NCBI GenBank assembly: GCA_002709045.1 | Contig: PAPJ01000016.1 | Location: forward strand, 65,598-129,597 | Direction of reading: 5' to 3' | DNA from: Planctomycetaceae bacterium | Lineage (GTDB): Bacteria > Planctomycetota > Planctomycetia > Pirellulales > Pirellulaceae | Length of the DNA stretch: 64,000 nucleotides | Shown here: positions 43,133 to 52,743 of the stretch, one piece after another | Position numbering within the stretch: the first letter of the stretch is position 1 | How the letters are laid out: the number at the start of each line of letters is the position of its first letter | Program-made: the position numbers and the translations under genes | The notes under the pieces: model-generated | What the model was told of the DNA's origin: nothing | Databases searched by the model: none | Seen by the model: the letters and a program-made list of their open reading frames with translations, nothing else

Positions 43133-46129
43133 TTACTGCAGAGAATTCAGATAGGAAAGCAGATCAGCCATTTGTTGCTTATTGATCTGTTTTTCAAGAC
43201 CTTCGGGCATAAATGACAAGCCTGTGCTTTTAAGCAAATCGATTTCAGAACGGAGAATGGTTGTATTGGTGCCATCGGGTTTACGAACAGTAATACTGTT
43301 GGCACTCTCGTCAGAGATCATTCCAGTGATACTTCGTCCGTCTAAATCGATGATCACATAAGTTAAGTATTTAGGTTTTACTTCCCGGTTGGGGTCGAGA
43401 ACATTAAGCAGGACAGCATCTAATCCGCGATTACGGATGCCGTTCAGATCAGCACCAACCTGATTTCCCACGTTTTCCAATCGATGACAGGCTGAGCAGT
43501 GTTTCTTGAACAATGCTTTGCCGTTTTCAGCATCTCCCTTTAGATTCAGCGCAGTCTGATAATTCTTAATAACCATTTGTCTCGCCAAATTAGCTGAGCC
43601 TGTAAATATCCGGCTGACCCGCGCAGCGATAGTTTCGTTAGGATGCACCTTTAGCAATGCAACCCGGGATGGATCCAATTCGCCGCGTCCCACTTGTTCG
43701 TTTTCGATAGCATCCAGAAGTGCCAGCGTCCATTCGGTTCTGGATAGCAGTGATTCGGCTGCTCGCATGCGTAATGTTGGTCCCATGGTCGGCCAGCGCT
43801 TAATTAGTGTCTCGGCAACTCCGTCATTCTTATATGCGTTGAGCGTGTCAATTGCAGCGGCTTTGATTTCAAAAGACTCATTGACCGCCAGCAATCGATC
43901 AAGCAGTTCTGATGTACGAGTATATTTGGCTAATTGCAGGCTTTCGATTGCCCGCACTCTTACGGCATTATCGAGTGAGGAATCAGTCGCTGAGATAACA
44001 GCCGTGTCAATCAGTTTCATAAGGACTTCGCTTGCTTTACCACTCGTCAATGCCAGCAATTGTTCTCTTTGTGTTCCCTGTACTTTACTTACTAAACTCT
44101 CAATAAGAGGTGTTGATAATTCGGGATGTTCATTAATAGTACTAATCACGGCCGACACTTCATGAGGCCGGTTTCTTAAACCAATCTGGCTGCATAATTC
44201 TTTTAATAGGCTCATGCCATTTGGATTGGCTACAAATTTTTCATTATTGGCAAGCGCGATAAGGACTTTATCAGACCCTTTTCCCAGCGAACTGAGGATG
44301 GCAAGTCGCATCCATTGATTGTCGGTATCACTAATAGCAAGATTTGCTAATGTGTTATTTCTGGATCCTGCCAGAGCATTTCCAATAGAAAATGCAAGTT
44401 GATAGCGGACGCGAATGTCCTCATCGCTCACCATTTGGTTCATCGTATGCATAACCGCCGGAACCTGATTGCAAATTGACTCGGCACACCTCAAAGCATG
44501 CCAGCGAACGATAGGTTGTTTATCTTTTAGTCCCGCCAGCACACTGGATTCATCCAGCGCATTGAGACTTTGCAGGTTGTACAATGCCAGAAATCTACCG
44601 GCCGCACTTTTTCCCTGCCGAACCAATTGACGTAAGTGAGAGACGGCCGACTGGTCCTGTCGCGTAGACAGAAGTCTACCGGCGGTGTCACGGTGCCAGC
44701 CGTTTGTGTGATCCAGCAATGCAACAAGTGCTTTTGTAGTTAGTGCTGAGAGTTTGGGGGTGGTCGAGATAAATCCTTTGGGAGCGATTCGATAGATCCG
44801 CCCTTGATTATTACCGCAGATCGGATCAAGATGTTTCATAAATTCCGGTGGCAGGAAAGCAGCCCCTTCAATCAGTTCTCTGGAGATATCCAAAACATAT
44901 AACGAGCCGTCCGGCGCATTCATGAACTGTACCGGGCGGAACCAAAGGTCTTTAGAGGCGAGGAATTCTTTGCCTTCATCAGCTCGTTGGGCAATTAATT
45001 CCAGACCTTTCGCTTCAACATTTGCACGATATATCAGGTTGTTTGCCACATCGCCGACGATCAGATTGCCGTGCATTTCTTTGGGCCAGGCGTCACCCCG
45101 GTAAATCGTGATACCGGTGGCTCCTGTAAAGAAGCCGAATGGTTTACCACCTTCGTCGGAGCCACGAAATTGCTTCGTGCGACGTAACATTGTTCGTAAT
45201 TCCCGCCACGGTTCAGAACCACTGATACGGAACAGGTTCGTAAATTTTCCATCAGGTGCGATTGAGACAGCAGCATTGGCAGCTTGCATGACCTGATTTC
45301 TAGCCAGATAACGATCGTCGTACATTAGTGTTTGGGCGGGAACACTATTTTGACAGACGAATTTGCGTCCCCAGTTATCCAGACTCATCCCATGCTGTCC
45401 ACCACCACTTGTCAACTCAAAGGATGACGGATTTCGAGGATCGAAGATGATACCCCGTCCACGTACGGAAACCGGCATCTGATCCTCCATCGTTGTTTTG
45501 ACATCACCACCGGATAGATTAGTTGAAAGATGAATAAGATTATCGGGCCCCCAGCGGAATGAATTTAGATGCGCTTCACCAGCAAGATCACTTCCGAAAC
45601 CTGAAAACATAATCCTGTTTTCATCAGCGATGCCGTCACCATCAGTGTCTTTCACATAGTGAATATTTGGGGCGGAGCCGATGAAGACTCCGCCATCCCA
45701 GCAAATGACTGCAGTGGGGTACGGGATATTTGAAACAAAAGTAGTCGCTTTGTCGTAACGGCCGTCACCATCCGAATCGATGAGCTGTTTAATAGCTCCT
45801 TTTTCACCGGGGTCCTCTTTGGCAGCGTATGCATTGTATTCGGGTAATTCACAGACATACATTTTTCCGTCAGCATCGATATCAATGGCTCCGGGGTCAC
45901 GAATCAGAGGTTCAGTTGCAACAATCTGAACTTCAAAATCCGGATGAAGAACCATTTTCTTCTTTGATTCTTCCGCAGTGGATGCCGGGAGTCTGGGCAT
46001 TTTACTTGCCAGTTGGTCAATCCGCTTACTAATCTCTTCCGCATCGTTATCAGGATCCTGAGATCGGAGTGCTGTCGCAGCCAATAAACCGACAAGAATT
46101 GTCAAAATTAGTGCGAATGGTCGAAGCAT
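43133..46129 (-). CDS. PVC-type propeller/HEAT/cytochrome c protein
   Basis: The 998-residue product has a signal peptide (1-22), a beta-propeller resembling membrane-bound sugar dehydrogenases (about 45-450, PEYNAYAAKEDPG, GPDNLIHLSTNLSGG, DGSLYVLDISRE), HEAT-type helical repeats (about 460-830) and a C-terminal cytochrome c with CSACH at 878-882. This is the Pirellula/Verrucomicrobium architecture combining a putative dehydrogenase propeller with a heme domain. It would pass electrons from an unknown periplasmic substrate to the respiratory chain. It is the last gene of an operon with its paralogue (46169-49228, 39 bp upstream) and a ceramidase-like hydrolase. Confidence 0.92.
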   Translation of the reverse strand: MLRPFALILTILVGLLAATALRSQDPDNDAEEISKRIDQLASKMPRLPASTAEESKKKMVLHPDFEVQIVATEPLIRDPGAIDIDADGKMYVCELPEYNAYAAKEDPGEKGAIKQLIDSDGDGRYDKATTFVSNIPYPTAVICWDGGVFIGSAPNIHYVKDTDGDGIADENRIMFSGFGSDLAGEAHLNSFRWGPDNLIHLSTNLSGGDVKTTMEDQMPVSVRGRGIIFDPRNPSSFELTSGGGQHGMSLDNWGRKFVCQNSVPAQTLMYDDRYLARNQVMQAANAAVSIAPDGKFTNLFRISGSEPWRELRTMLRRTKQFRGSDEGGKPFGFFTGATGITIYRGDAWPKEMHGNLIVGDVANNLIYRANVEAKGLELIAQRADEGKEFLASKDLWFRPVQFMNAPDGSLYVLDISRELIEGAAFLPPEFMKHLDPICGNNQGRIYRIAPKGFISTTPKLSALTTKALVALLDHTNGWHRDTAGRLLSTRQDQSAVSHLRQLVRQGKSAAGRFLALYNLQSLNALDESSVLAGLKDKQPIVRWHALRCAESICNQVPAVMHTMNQMVSDEDIRVRYQLAFSIGNALAGSRNNTLANLAISDTDNQWMRLAILSSLGKGSDKVLIALANNEKFVANPNGMSLLKELCSQIGLRNRPHEVSAVISTINEHPELSTPLIESLVSKVQGTQREQLLALTSGKASEVLMKLIDTAVISATDSSLDNAVRVRAIESLQLAKYTRTSELLDRLLAVNESFEIKAAAIDTLNAYKNDGVAETLIKRWPTMGPTLRMRAAESLLSRTEWTLALLDAIENEQVGRGELDPSRVALLKVHPNETIAARVSRIFTGSANLARQMVIKNYQTALNLKGDAENGKALFKKHCSACHRLENVGNQVGADLNGIRNRGLDAVLLNVLDPNREVKPKYLTYVIIDLDGRSITGMISDESANSITVRKPDGTNTTILRSEIDLLKSTGLSFMPEGLEKQINKQQMADLLSYLNSLQ

Positions 46130-46168
46130 GAAATGTATCCAGATTGAATTAATTACAGTATTTCGAGC

Positions 46169-49100
46169 TTACTTGATGTCCTTGCTTTGCTTAATAAAAG
46201 CAATGACATCAGCGATGTCCTGAGCATTTAGTTCTTTCTCTAAGCCAACAGGCATGAGCGAGACGCCATTTGATATCAATTCATCTATGTTACCGCGTAG
46301 CACGACATCCTGCTTGCCTTCGGCTCGTTTCAGTGTGATGCTGGTCGCAGTCTCTGATGCAATAATGCCGCTTAAAACTTTGCCCTGCTGGGTGATTATC
46401 GTGTAGACGTTAAAGTTGGGCTGAGCTTCCCGATTAGGGTCCAGAATCGCAATTAATAAGTCAGCCTCAGATTTATTTTTTACACTTGCAAGGTTTGGAG
46501 CAACCTGGGTGCCGATGGAGCCGGCCTGATGACAGATGGAACATTTCCGGGTAAAAACTTCTTTACCTGCAGAGACGCGACCCTGCAGATTAAGGACAGA
46601 TTGAAATTGCTGTACCACTTTCGCACGATCCGTATTGGCTTCATTACCAAACAGTTGTCTGCTTTTTGCTTGTACCTCTTTATTCGGATGTTGTAAAAGC
46701 AATTGCTTTTTATCCCGTTCGACCTCGACACGTTGGACCATTCCCTGCTCAATGGCAGTAAGTAATTTTTGGGTATTAGGAGTTGACTGAGTGAGGATAT
46801 CTACAGCTTCGCGACGTACGTCCGGGCTATACCCTTTCCATCGGGTGATCAGGGTTTTTGCCAGCGCCGGAGAATTAACCGATCCTAGTGTTTGAACCAG
46901 CTGCAGCTGTAGCGACTGAGGAGTCTGTGGATTTAAAAGTATTTCAAGCGACCGTGTTGTTGTCGGTAAATGAGAAAACGAGAGTAATTGCAGTGCAGCC
47001 AGTCGATGTGGTAAATCAGCTTTTGAATCCAAAGCAACATTTTGAGCTGCTGCGAATAACTGACTTAACTGTTTTTGCAACCCCTCAGGCGCTGCCGTGG
47101 AAGTAATGATTGCACTAAGCGTTGTGCCACGACGGCTAAGTCCTTCACCAAGTCCACGTAGTATCACCTGCTGGATTCCGGCAGGTAGTTCAGTTATTTT
47201 TGAGAGCACCGTAAATGTTGGATCATTTTGTTGATTTGATCCGACAAGAATGGCTGTCTGAAGAGCGATTGAAGGTAGTTGCGACTTCCCTTTACCGGTC
47301 TTCAGAAGTTGTAGCAGAAAGCGGTCAGAGTATGTTCCCACTGAGGAAAGTACAGCCGTTTTGATTTCCGGCGTGGTGTTTGGGGCGAGTGTTAATTCTG
47401 CAAGAACTGGAATCGCATCGTCCGGTTTTGACTGCCCCAGCGAATAGGCCATCTGAATTCGAACATGTTCGCTTGAACTGACTTTCAGAGCAGTGATCCG
47501 GCTGAACAGATGACTGTTCGTAGTAAGGTAAGGTTCGGCAAGTTTGATGGTATGTGCTTTTACACGAACTTGAGGATCAAGCAAACCCGCAAACAAGTGC
47601 TTTGGCATTAGTAAGTTGAGCCCCTGTAATGTGTAGAGTCCGTGTAGGCGTCCGAGTGATGATTTGCCTGTTAATACCAATTCATCCAGAACCGTACGTA
47701 TAGACTGATCCTGCCTCTCCACCAACAGACGTTGTGCGGTATTGCGATTCCAGCCATTTGTAGAACTGAGCTCTTCAACCAGAGCCGTACTACTCATGCT
47801 GCCTAGATCTACGGGTTTTCGCACGATCATATCTTTTCGAACAACCCGATAGATACGGCCACGGTCTTTACCACTTGTCAGATGCAGGAATTTCTTTATT
47901 TCCGCAGGGATAGAATAGGGATGTTCCACCGTTTCACGGTACATGTCGAGAACATAGAGAGTGCCATCAGGTGCATTCAGGAAATTGACGGGACGAAACC
48001 AATTGTCGGTTGATTGGATAAATTCGACACCCTCATCTGCTCGCTTACTACGGTACACCACTCCGGAGGGGTCAATATTTTTTCGATGGACCAGATTGCC
48101 CCCAACGTCACCCACAAACGCATTACCGAGATAACGCTCCGGATAAGCATCACCAGCGTAAATCGTAATGCCAGTGGCCGAGGTGAAGAAGCCGACTGGA
48201 TACTCGGTGGGAACAACGCCCGCCGGTTTGGATGGATCGAGTGGGATAAATTCCCAGCCACCGTCATCGTTAATCATCAGCCTGTAGCCTTTATCGAGAG
48301 CACGCCACTTTTGTCGGACAATTCTCCAGGGTTCTGGTGGACTCAATCGAAATACCCGGGCACTAGCGCCGTCTGATGCAATACTGCGGATCATTCCGGA
48401 AGCGACCAGATAGGGGTTTCTGGTAATGTAATGTTGAGGGTGAATCACCTGTTGAATGTGATTGCTGTTACTGCAAACAAACCGAGTTCCCCAGATATCA
48501 CGTGAGTGACCAAATTGGACACCACCGGTTACGGTTTCGAATTCTTCGGTTCGAGGGTCAAATCTGAGATCAACTCCGCTTACCGGAAAGAGTGGCTTAC
48601 CGCGGTGAGTAAGGGTCTTAGGGTTGCGACCGGCAGCCAGGTAGATTTTATTATCGAGTCCCCAAATCAGTCCATTGGCAACCGATTGCACATTGTTTCG
48701 TCCAAATCCCTCAAGCACAACTTCGCGCACATCGGCTTTATTGTCTCCATCAGTATCTTTGAGGTAATACAGAAATTTCGGAGCCATCACAAAGAGGCCA
48801 CCGTTGTAGGGGATGACGGAAGTGGGCCAGCTAAGTTGATCGGCAAAGACAGTACTGCGATCCATACTTCCATCTCCATCCACATCCTCAAGCATGCGGA
48901 TAATTCCGGCATCCTGTAATCCACCGCCTTCAGGATTTAGTTGCGTCGGCTCCTGAGAAAATGGATAGCCGTGCATTTCAGCAACAAACATTCGTCCACG
49001 TTCATCGAAACACGCCGAGACCGGATCAGATACAAGCGGCTCCGCTGCAACTAATTCCAGCTCAAATCCGTCAGCGATTTTGAATGTAGCTAACGCATCC

Positions 49101-49228
49101 TGTGGTTCGGTGTGAGGGATACGTGGCATATCGGCTTGCGTTACAACTCTTTCATCCTGTGCAGAGAGGTAATGACAAGTCAGAAGCAACATGAGGATGC
49201 TGAGTGAGATTGAACGTAGCTTTATCAT
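46169..49228 (-). CDS. PVC-type propeller/HEAT/cytochrome c protein (paralogue)
   Basis: The 1019-residue protein has the same domain order as its neighbour: signal peptide (1-23, ending YLSAQ), propeller (about 40-460, with NAPDGTLYVLDMYRETVEHP), HEAT repeats (about 470-840) and cytochrome c with CSICH at 896-900. The two paralogues are similar throughout but clearly diverged, for example in HEAT length and in the start of the propeller. Both keep the late NREAQPN/NREVKPK motif after the heme. It starts 10 bp downstream of the ceramidase-like gene stop, which implies co-transcription. Confidence 0.92.
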   Translation of the reverse strand: MIKLRSISLSILMLLLTCHYLSAQDERVVTQADMPRIPHTEPQDALATFKIADGFELELVAAEPLVSDPVSACFDERGRMFVAEMHGYPFSQEPTQLNPEGGGLQDAGIIRMLEDVDGDGSMDRSTVFADQLSWPTSVIPYNGGLFVMAPKFLYYLKDTDGDNKADVREVVLEGFGRNNVQSVANGLIWGLDNKIYLAAGRNPKTLTHRGKPLFPVSGVDLRFDPRTEEFETVTGGVQFGHSRDIWGTRFVCSNSNHIQQVIHPQHYITRNPYLVASGMIRSIASDGASARVFRLSPPEPWRIVRQKWRALDKGYRLMINDDGGWEFIPLDPSKPAGVVPTEYPVGFFTSATGITIYAGDAYPERYLGNAFVGDVGGNLVHRKNIDPSGVVYRSKRADEGVEFIQSTDNWFRPVNFLNAPDGTLYVLDMYRETVEHPYSIPAEIKKFLHLTSGKDRGRIYRVVRKDMIVRKPVDLGSMSSTALVEELSSTNGWNRNTAQRLLVERQDQSIRTVLDELVLTGKSSLGRLHGLYTLQGLNLLMPKHLFAGLLDPQVRVKAHTIKLAEPYLTTNSHLFSRITALKVSSSEHVRIQMAYSLGQSKPDDAIPVLAELTLAPNTTPEIKTAVLSSVGTYSDRFLLQLLKTGKGKSQLPSIALQTAILVGSNQQNDPTFTVLSKITELPAGIQQVILRGLGEGLSRRGTTLSAIITSTAAPEGLQKQLSQLFAAAQNVALDSKADLPHRLAALQLLSFSHLPTTTRSLEILLNPQTPQSLQLQLVQTLGSVNSPALAKTLITRWKGYSPDVRREAVDILTQSTPNTQKLLTAIEQGMVQRVEVERDKKQLLLQHPNKEVQAKSRQLFGNEANTDRAKVVQQFQSVLNLQGRVSAGKEVFTRKCSICHQAGSIGTQVAPNLASVKNKSEADLLIAILDPNREAQPNFNVYTIITQQGKVLSGIIASETATSITLKRAEGKQDVVLRGNIDELISNGVSLMPVGLEKELNAQDIADVIAFIKQSKDIK

Positions 49229-49238
49229 AACGGCAGTT

Positions 49239-50636
49239 TTAGTCTCTCAGGAGCTTTTGGATTCCGGCTGTCATCACGTCATCAACGCTAGGTTCACAAA
49301 ATGCAACCCTAACTTCATATCCCATTGCCGGGTATTCTTCTTTTACGGGTAGGTACCAGGGTCCGCCGTCACCATAAGCGGCTGTTGCCACAAAGGTGTC
49401 CGGAGCGATTTTTTGAGCCCGCAGTTGATACTCAATAAACGACTCGGCAGGTAAATGCAGCGTGGCGATATTATTGATTGCGAGAGAACTGAGAATGATT
49501 GGCTGCTTGCGTTCAATCCGATTCAACCAGGCCAGCATATAGGAAGGGCGATTTCGGCTGACGACACTACCATCCTTGTTGGAGATGATTTTGTTGAGGT
49601 CTTCTTTATTAAAGGTACTACGAACTTCGGGAAGTATCTCTACATTCTTCCAACTCACCGTTTTCACCGGATTGATTTTAGTATTTTCAAGAGCACCCTT
49701 CATTCCACGGTAGATTCGCTCGGCCAGAATTGCCCGAACCGGCTGGCTTCCGTCGTTATATTTTCCGGCCGAGACATTACCCGCAGCACCGGTAAAGTAA
49801 ATGTGGTGACAGTCCGGCTGCTCATGCTGTATCTGCTTACGGGCAATCCCCACAAAGTCACTTGAGACTAAGCCGTCACCGTAATAGCTCATGGGGTGAG
49901 TGGCATAATAATGGATGGCGCTAATGCATTTCTTTTTGTTGTAAAATGAAATGGTTTTGAGCATGGGATCAATCGTACCCTCGGTCATTGCACGCAATTT
50001 AGGGTCTTTACAGCTACTACCCCTCATGGCTTTGATGACCCCATTTTCATCACGATAGATTCGCCGGTTGGAGGCAACCTTATCGACTTTGGCTTCTCCC
50101 TTTCCAATATGTGTAACCGCTTGGGCCCTGTGCAGACTTTGCTTTGCCGCCTCCGCGATTCGTTGACTGCAATCATGAAAGTAATCTTCCATCACAATGT
50201 GTGGCAGATCGCCCTGAGCTTCTACAATGGCTTGAGCTTCAAGACATGCAAACGGAGCATTGTGTTGATGGACGCAATGAATAGCAACACGTTCAGGAGT
50301 TGTACCGATAGCTGCGGCAAGCCTTTGACGCCAAAGGAGATGGCCGCCATTGGATAAGGCCGTCCAGTCAATGGCCAGCAATACGATGGGTTTTCCCGCA
50401 CCTTGTAAAACGATACCATGTGCTTCCAGAGCGTCGGTTACATCTATGACGGGCTTGATCCAACCACCGCATAATGAATGTCCTTTCGGTGGAGTGATGT
50501 CAACGGTGAAGTTGGATAACTTCAGAGAGACATTCTGGTGTTTCTCTGCTTGTAGCGATTCAGGAAGTAAACTCCAGACAGTAGCAGCAGCAAGAGATTG
50601 CTGTAAGAATTCTCTTCTGGGATTCGAAGTGGACAT
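49239..50636 (-). CDS. Tat-exported neutral/alkaline ceramidase-like hydrolase
   Basis: The ATG at 50636 gives 465 residues and is preferred because it begins a twin-arginine-like leader (NPRREFLQQSLAAATVWSLL); the longer frame (50714) adds a tail without a signal. The mature part matches the N-terminal domain of neutral ceramidases: the opening VDITPPKGHSLCGGW, the CVHQHNAPF metal-ligand region, THPMSYYGDGLVS and FTGAAGNVSAG. Planctomycetes often carry such proteins without the C-terminal ceramidase domain, so the substrate (ceramide or other amide) is not certain. It is first in the three-gene operon with two PVC cytochromes. Confidence 0.85.
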   Translation of the reverse strand: MSTSNPRREFLQQSLAAATVWSLLPESLQAEKHQNVSLKLSNFTVDITPPKGHSLCGGWIKPVIDVTDALEAHGIVLQGAGKPIVLLAIDWTALSNGGHLLWRQRLAAAIGTTPERVAIHCVHQHNAPFACLEAQAIVEAQGDLPHIVMEDYFHDCSQRIAEAAKQSLHRAQAVTHIGKGEAKVDKVASNRRIYRDENGVIKAMRGSSCKDPKLRAMTEGTIDPMLKTISFYNKKKCISAIHYYATHPMSYYGDGLVSSDFVGIARKQIQHEQPDCHHIYFTGAAGNVSAGKYNDGSQPVRAILAERIYRGMKGALENTKINPVKTVSWKNVEILPEVRSTFNKEDLNKIISNKDGSVVSRNRPSYMLAWLNRIERKQPIILSSLAINNIATLHLPAESFIEYQLRAQKIAPDTFVATAAYGDGGPWYLPVKEEYPAMGYEVRVAFCEPSVDDVMTAGIQKLLRD

Positions 50637-50971
50637 AAGAATGTTCTCCGGAATGATGAGATCGTTTTTAAGTAATATTATTAATATTCTAATACACTTA
50701 CGGCACCATTCCACTGATTCTTCAGCATCCGATCCGATAGGCCTGAAAGGTACTTCCGGGGCGATTGGGTGAAATAGCGCTCTGAAAATTATCCGCTGCT
50801 AATGGCTGTCTCTTTCGTTGTTTTGATATAGTTCTTATTGTTGGCCGTTAATGAGAATACGTTGAATCAGCTTTCAGCTGCGGTAACGCAAATTCCGGAA
50901 AATCGTATTGCAGTTTCGTTAACACCTTTAACATGGCAGGTCAGTGTTAGAATTATGTATTAACTATAAAT
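50637..50971. other. 335-bp divergent intergenic region
   Basis: It lies between the ceramidase-like gene (minus) and the esterase gene (plus) and should contain both promoters. A GGAG ribosome binding site for the minus-strand gene is visible near 50647. I see no hairpin or repeat of note. Confidence 0.5.
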
Positions 50972-51925
50972 ATGATGGCGAGAAATACGGTGGCGAGATC
51001 TATGCGTGGATTAATGGTTCTCTTTTGGATGTGTGGGGTATCATTGGCCCAACAGCAAGTTGATAAATTCACTCAGCAGGAAAAACCTGAAAAGAGTAAT
51101 TCTGTTGCTAAAGTTAAGTTGATCGGTACCACAGTAACAGATGTCCTTTATGCAAGCGTTGGTGATCACCAATTGCTGCTCGACCTTTATCTCCCCAGGC
51201 AGCCCGCAGGCTCTCCGCTACTCGTATGGATACATGGTGGTGGATGGTACCAGAACAATAAATCAAAGGTCTTTCTATCCTGGCTTTCCAATTATGGTAT
51301 TACGGTCGCCAGTATTAATTACCGTCTGGTGGATATAGCCAAGTGGCCAGCGCAACTCCATGACTGTAAAGGAGCAGTACGCTGGCTGCGCGCAAATGCC
51401 CGGCAGTATGGTTATGATGCGGAGCGAATTGTCGTTGCAGGTGCCAGTGCCGGCGGACATTTAGCCGCCCTGATGGGTACGACTGGAGATGTTGTAGAAC
51501 TGGAGGGAGATGTTGGTGGAAACCTGCACTATTCATCCCGGGTGCAGGCAGTTGTTGATTACTATGGTGCAACAGATTTTGTATTGCGAAGTAAGACTCA
51601 GCCTTCACGCGCCAATAAAAAAGGGTCGGTGGTCTACAATCTTCTGGGCGGAGCAGCTGATGAGTTGACGGAAGTCGCCAGACAGGCATCAGCCAGATAT
51701 CACGTTACCAGTGATGACCCGCCATTTCTCGTTTTTCATGGTAAGAAAGATAAGACGGTACTGATCGATCAGTCCGAAGCGATCGACAAAGCTTACAAAG
51801 AAGCGGGGCTACCTCTTACATTCCATCGCATCGCTAAAGGAGCTCATGGTGGTTTTGTTTTTTACTCAGGCAGAAACGCAAAACGTCTCTACTTATTTGT
51901 GAAACAGCACGTTAGTACGGAATAA
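50972..51925 (+). CDS. Exported alpha/beta hydrolase, HSL-like esterase
   Basis: The 317-residue product has a signal peptide (about 1-27, ending VSLAQ) and the hormone-sensitive-lipase type fold. The oxyanion motif is HGGGW (88-92), the nucleophile Ser159 sits in GASAGGHLA, and the partner acid and base appear as Asp260 in HGKKDKTV and His292 in KGAHGGF. Such enzymes cleave acyl esters, commonly from acetylated polysaccharides; BD-FAE-like substrates are plausible given the glycan-related neighbours. Two ATG codons are adjacent at the start. Confidence 0.88.
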   Translation: MMARNTVARSMRGLMVLFWMCGVSLAQQQVDKFTQQEKPEKSNSVAKVKLIGTTVTDVLYASVGDHQLLLDLYLPRQPAGSPLLVWIHGGGWYQNNKSKVFLSWLSNYGITVASINYRLVDIAKWPAQLHDCKGAVRWLRANARQYGYDAERIVVAGASAGGHLAALMGTTGDVVELEGDVGGNLHYSSRVQAVVDYYGATDFVLRSKTQPSRANKKGSVVYNLLGGAADELTEVARQASARYHVTSDDPPFLVFHGKKDKTVLIDQSEAIDKAYKEAGLPLTFHRIAKGAHGGFVFYSGRNAKRLYLFVKQHVSTE

Positions 51926-52031
51926 CTTTGCATTTTTCGAAACCTGTTACCCCTCTTTTGGTTTAATAATCTTATCGCATGCATTCAGTCATGTGAGATC
52001 ACCTATTACCTACTAGACGCGGGAATCAACG

Positions 52032-52715
52032 ATGGACGAACAGGTGGACGTAGTCCAGGATAAGATTGAGTCACTATGGAGTGCAGAACAGATAGCCTCT
52101 ATCCAGACCATTGCGATGTATCTTCTTTTGGCAGGTGTGATTTCGTTTTATATTCGATTTCTTTACCGTCGTTTCAACCTTGCAAAAACAGGCACCGATT
52201 CAGTCTCAGTAATCTTTCCATTACTGACGGTTGTTACTGTTGCTGTCATTATGACGATCAAATCATCTCTGGCCCTTTCCTTGGGGATGGTAGGTGCTCT
52301 TTCAATTGTCCGGTTTCGTACCGCTATTCGTCAGCCTCAGGAATTAGTGTATCTGTTTCTTTGCATAGCGATTGGGCTTTCATTAGGAGCAGAGTTTCCG
52401 GAACTTGCTATTCTTCTGGCTTTGATTGCCTCGGTTTGTGCGTTCTGGATGGGACGTCAACAGAGTGAGGATCCATCCACACCTTTGGTGTTAACCGTAA
52501 CCGGAGAAGACTCGGAGAGTTTGTTCGATCCAGCCACAGGAGTACTTGCAACTCTACAGGAATTGGTCACTGAGATTCAGTTAAAACGCCTTGAAGTGCG
52601 GGATGGGAATTCGCAGGTGCGAGTGGAGTTAGCAGAGCTTGAACCGGATCAGGCGATTGACCTTGTTCAAAATTTGGGTAGACTTTTCCCGACAGCCCGA
52701 ATCAAAATTCAATAG
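52032..52715 (+). CDS. DUF4956 membrane protein
   Basis: The 227-residue protein has four membrane helices in the first ~145 residues, followed by a soluble C-terminal domain. The conserved loop LGMVGALSIVRFRTAIRQPQ is the family mark. DUF4956 proteins are found near CotH-like kinases and VTC (polyphosphate polymerase-like) domains, and here the CotH gene follows after 28 bp, so the two are almost certainly co-transcribed. The molecular role is unknown. Confidence 0.88.
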   Translation: MDEQVDVVQDKIESLWSAEQIASIQTIAMYLLLAGVISFYIRFLYRRFNLAKTGTDSVSVIFPLLTVVTVAVIMTIKSSLALSLGMVGALSIVRFRTAIRQPQELVYLFLCIAIGLSLGAEFPELAILLALIASVCAFWMGRQQSEDPSTPLVLTVTGEDSESLFDPATGVLATLQELVTEIQLKRLEVRDGNSQVRVELAELEPDQAIDLVQNLGRLFPTARIKIQ

Positions 52716-52743
52716 GAATTTTTAATCAATAAAGAGTTCGATC

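Noticed and set aside
50350..50772. 140-residue plus-strand frame
   Set aside because: It is antisense to the ceramidase-like gene start and promoter region; no domain or ribosome binding site.
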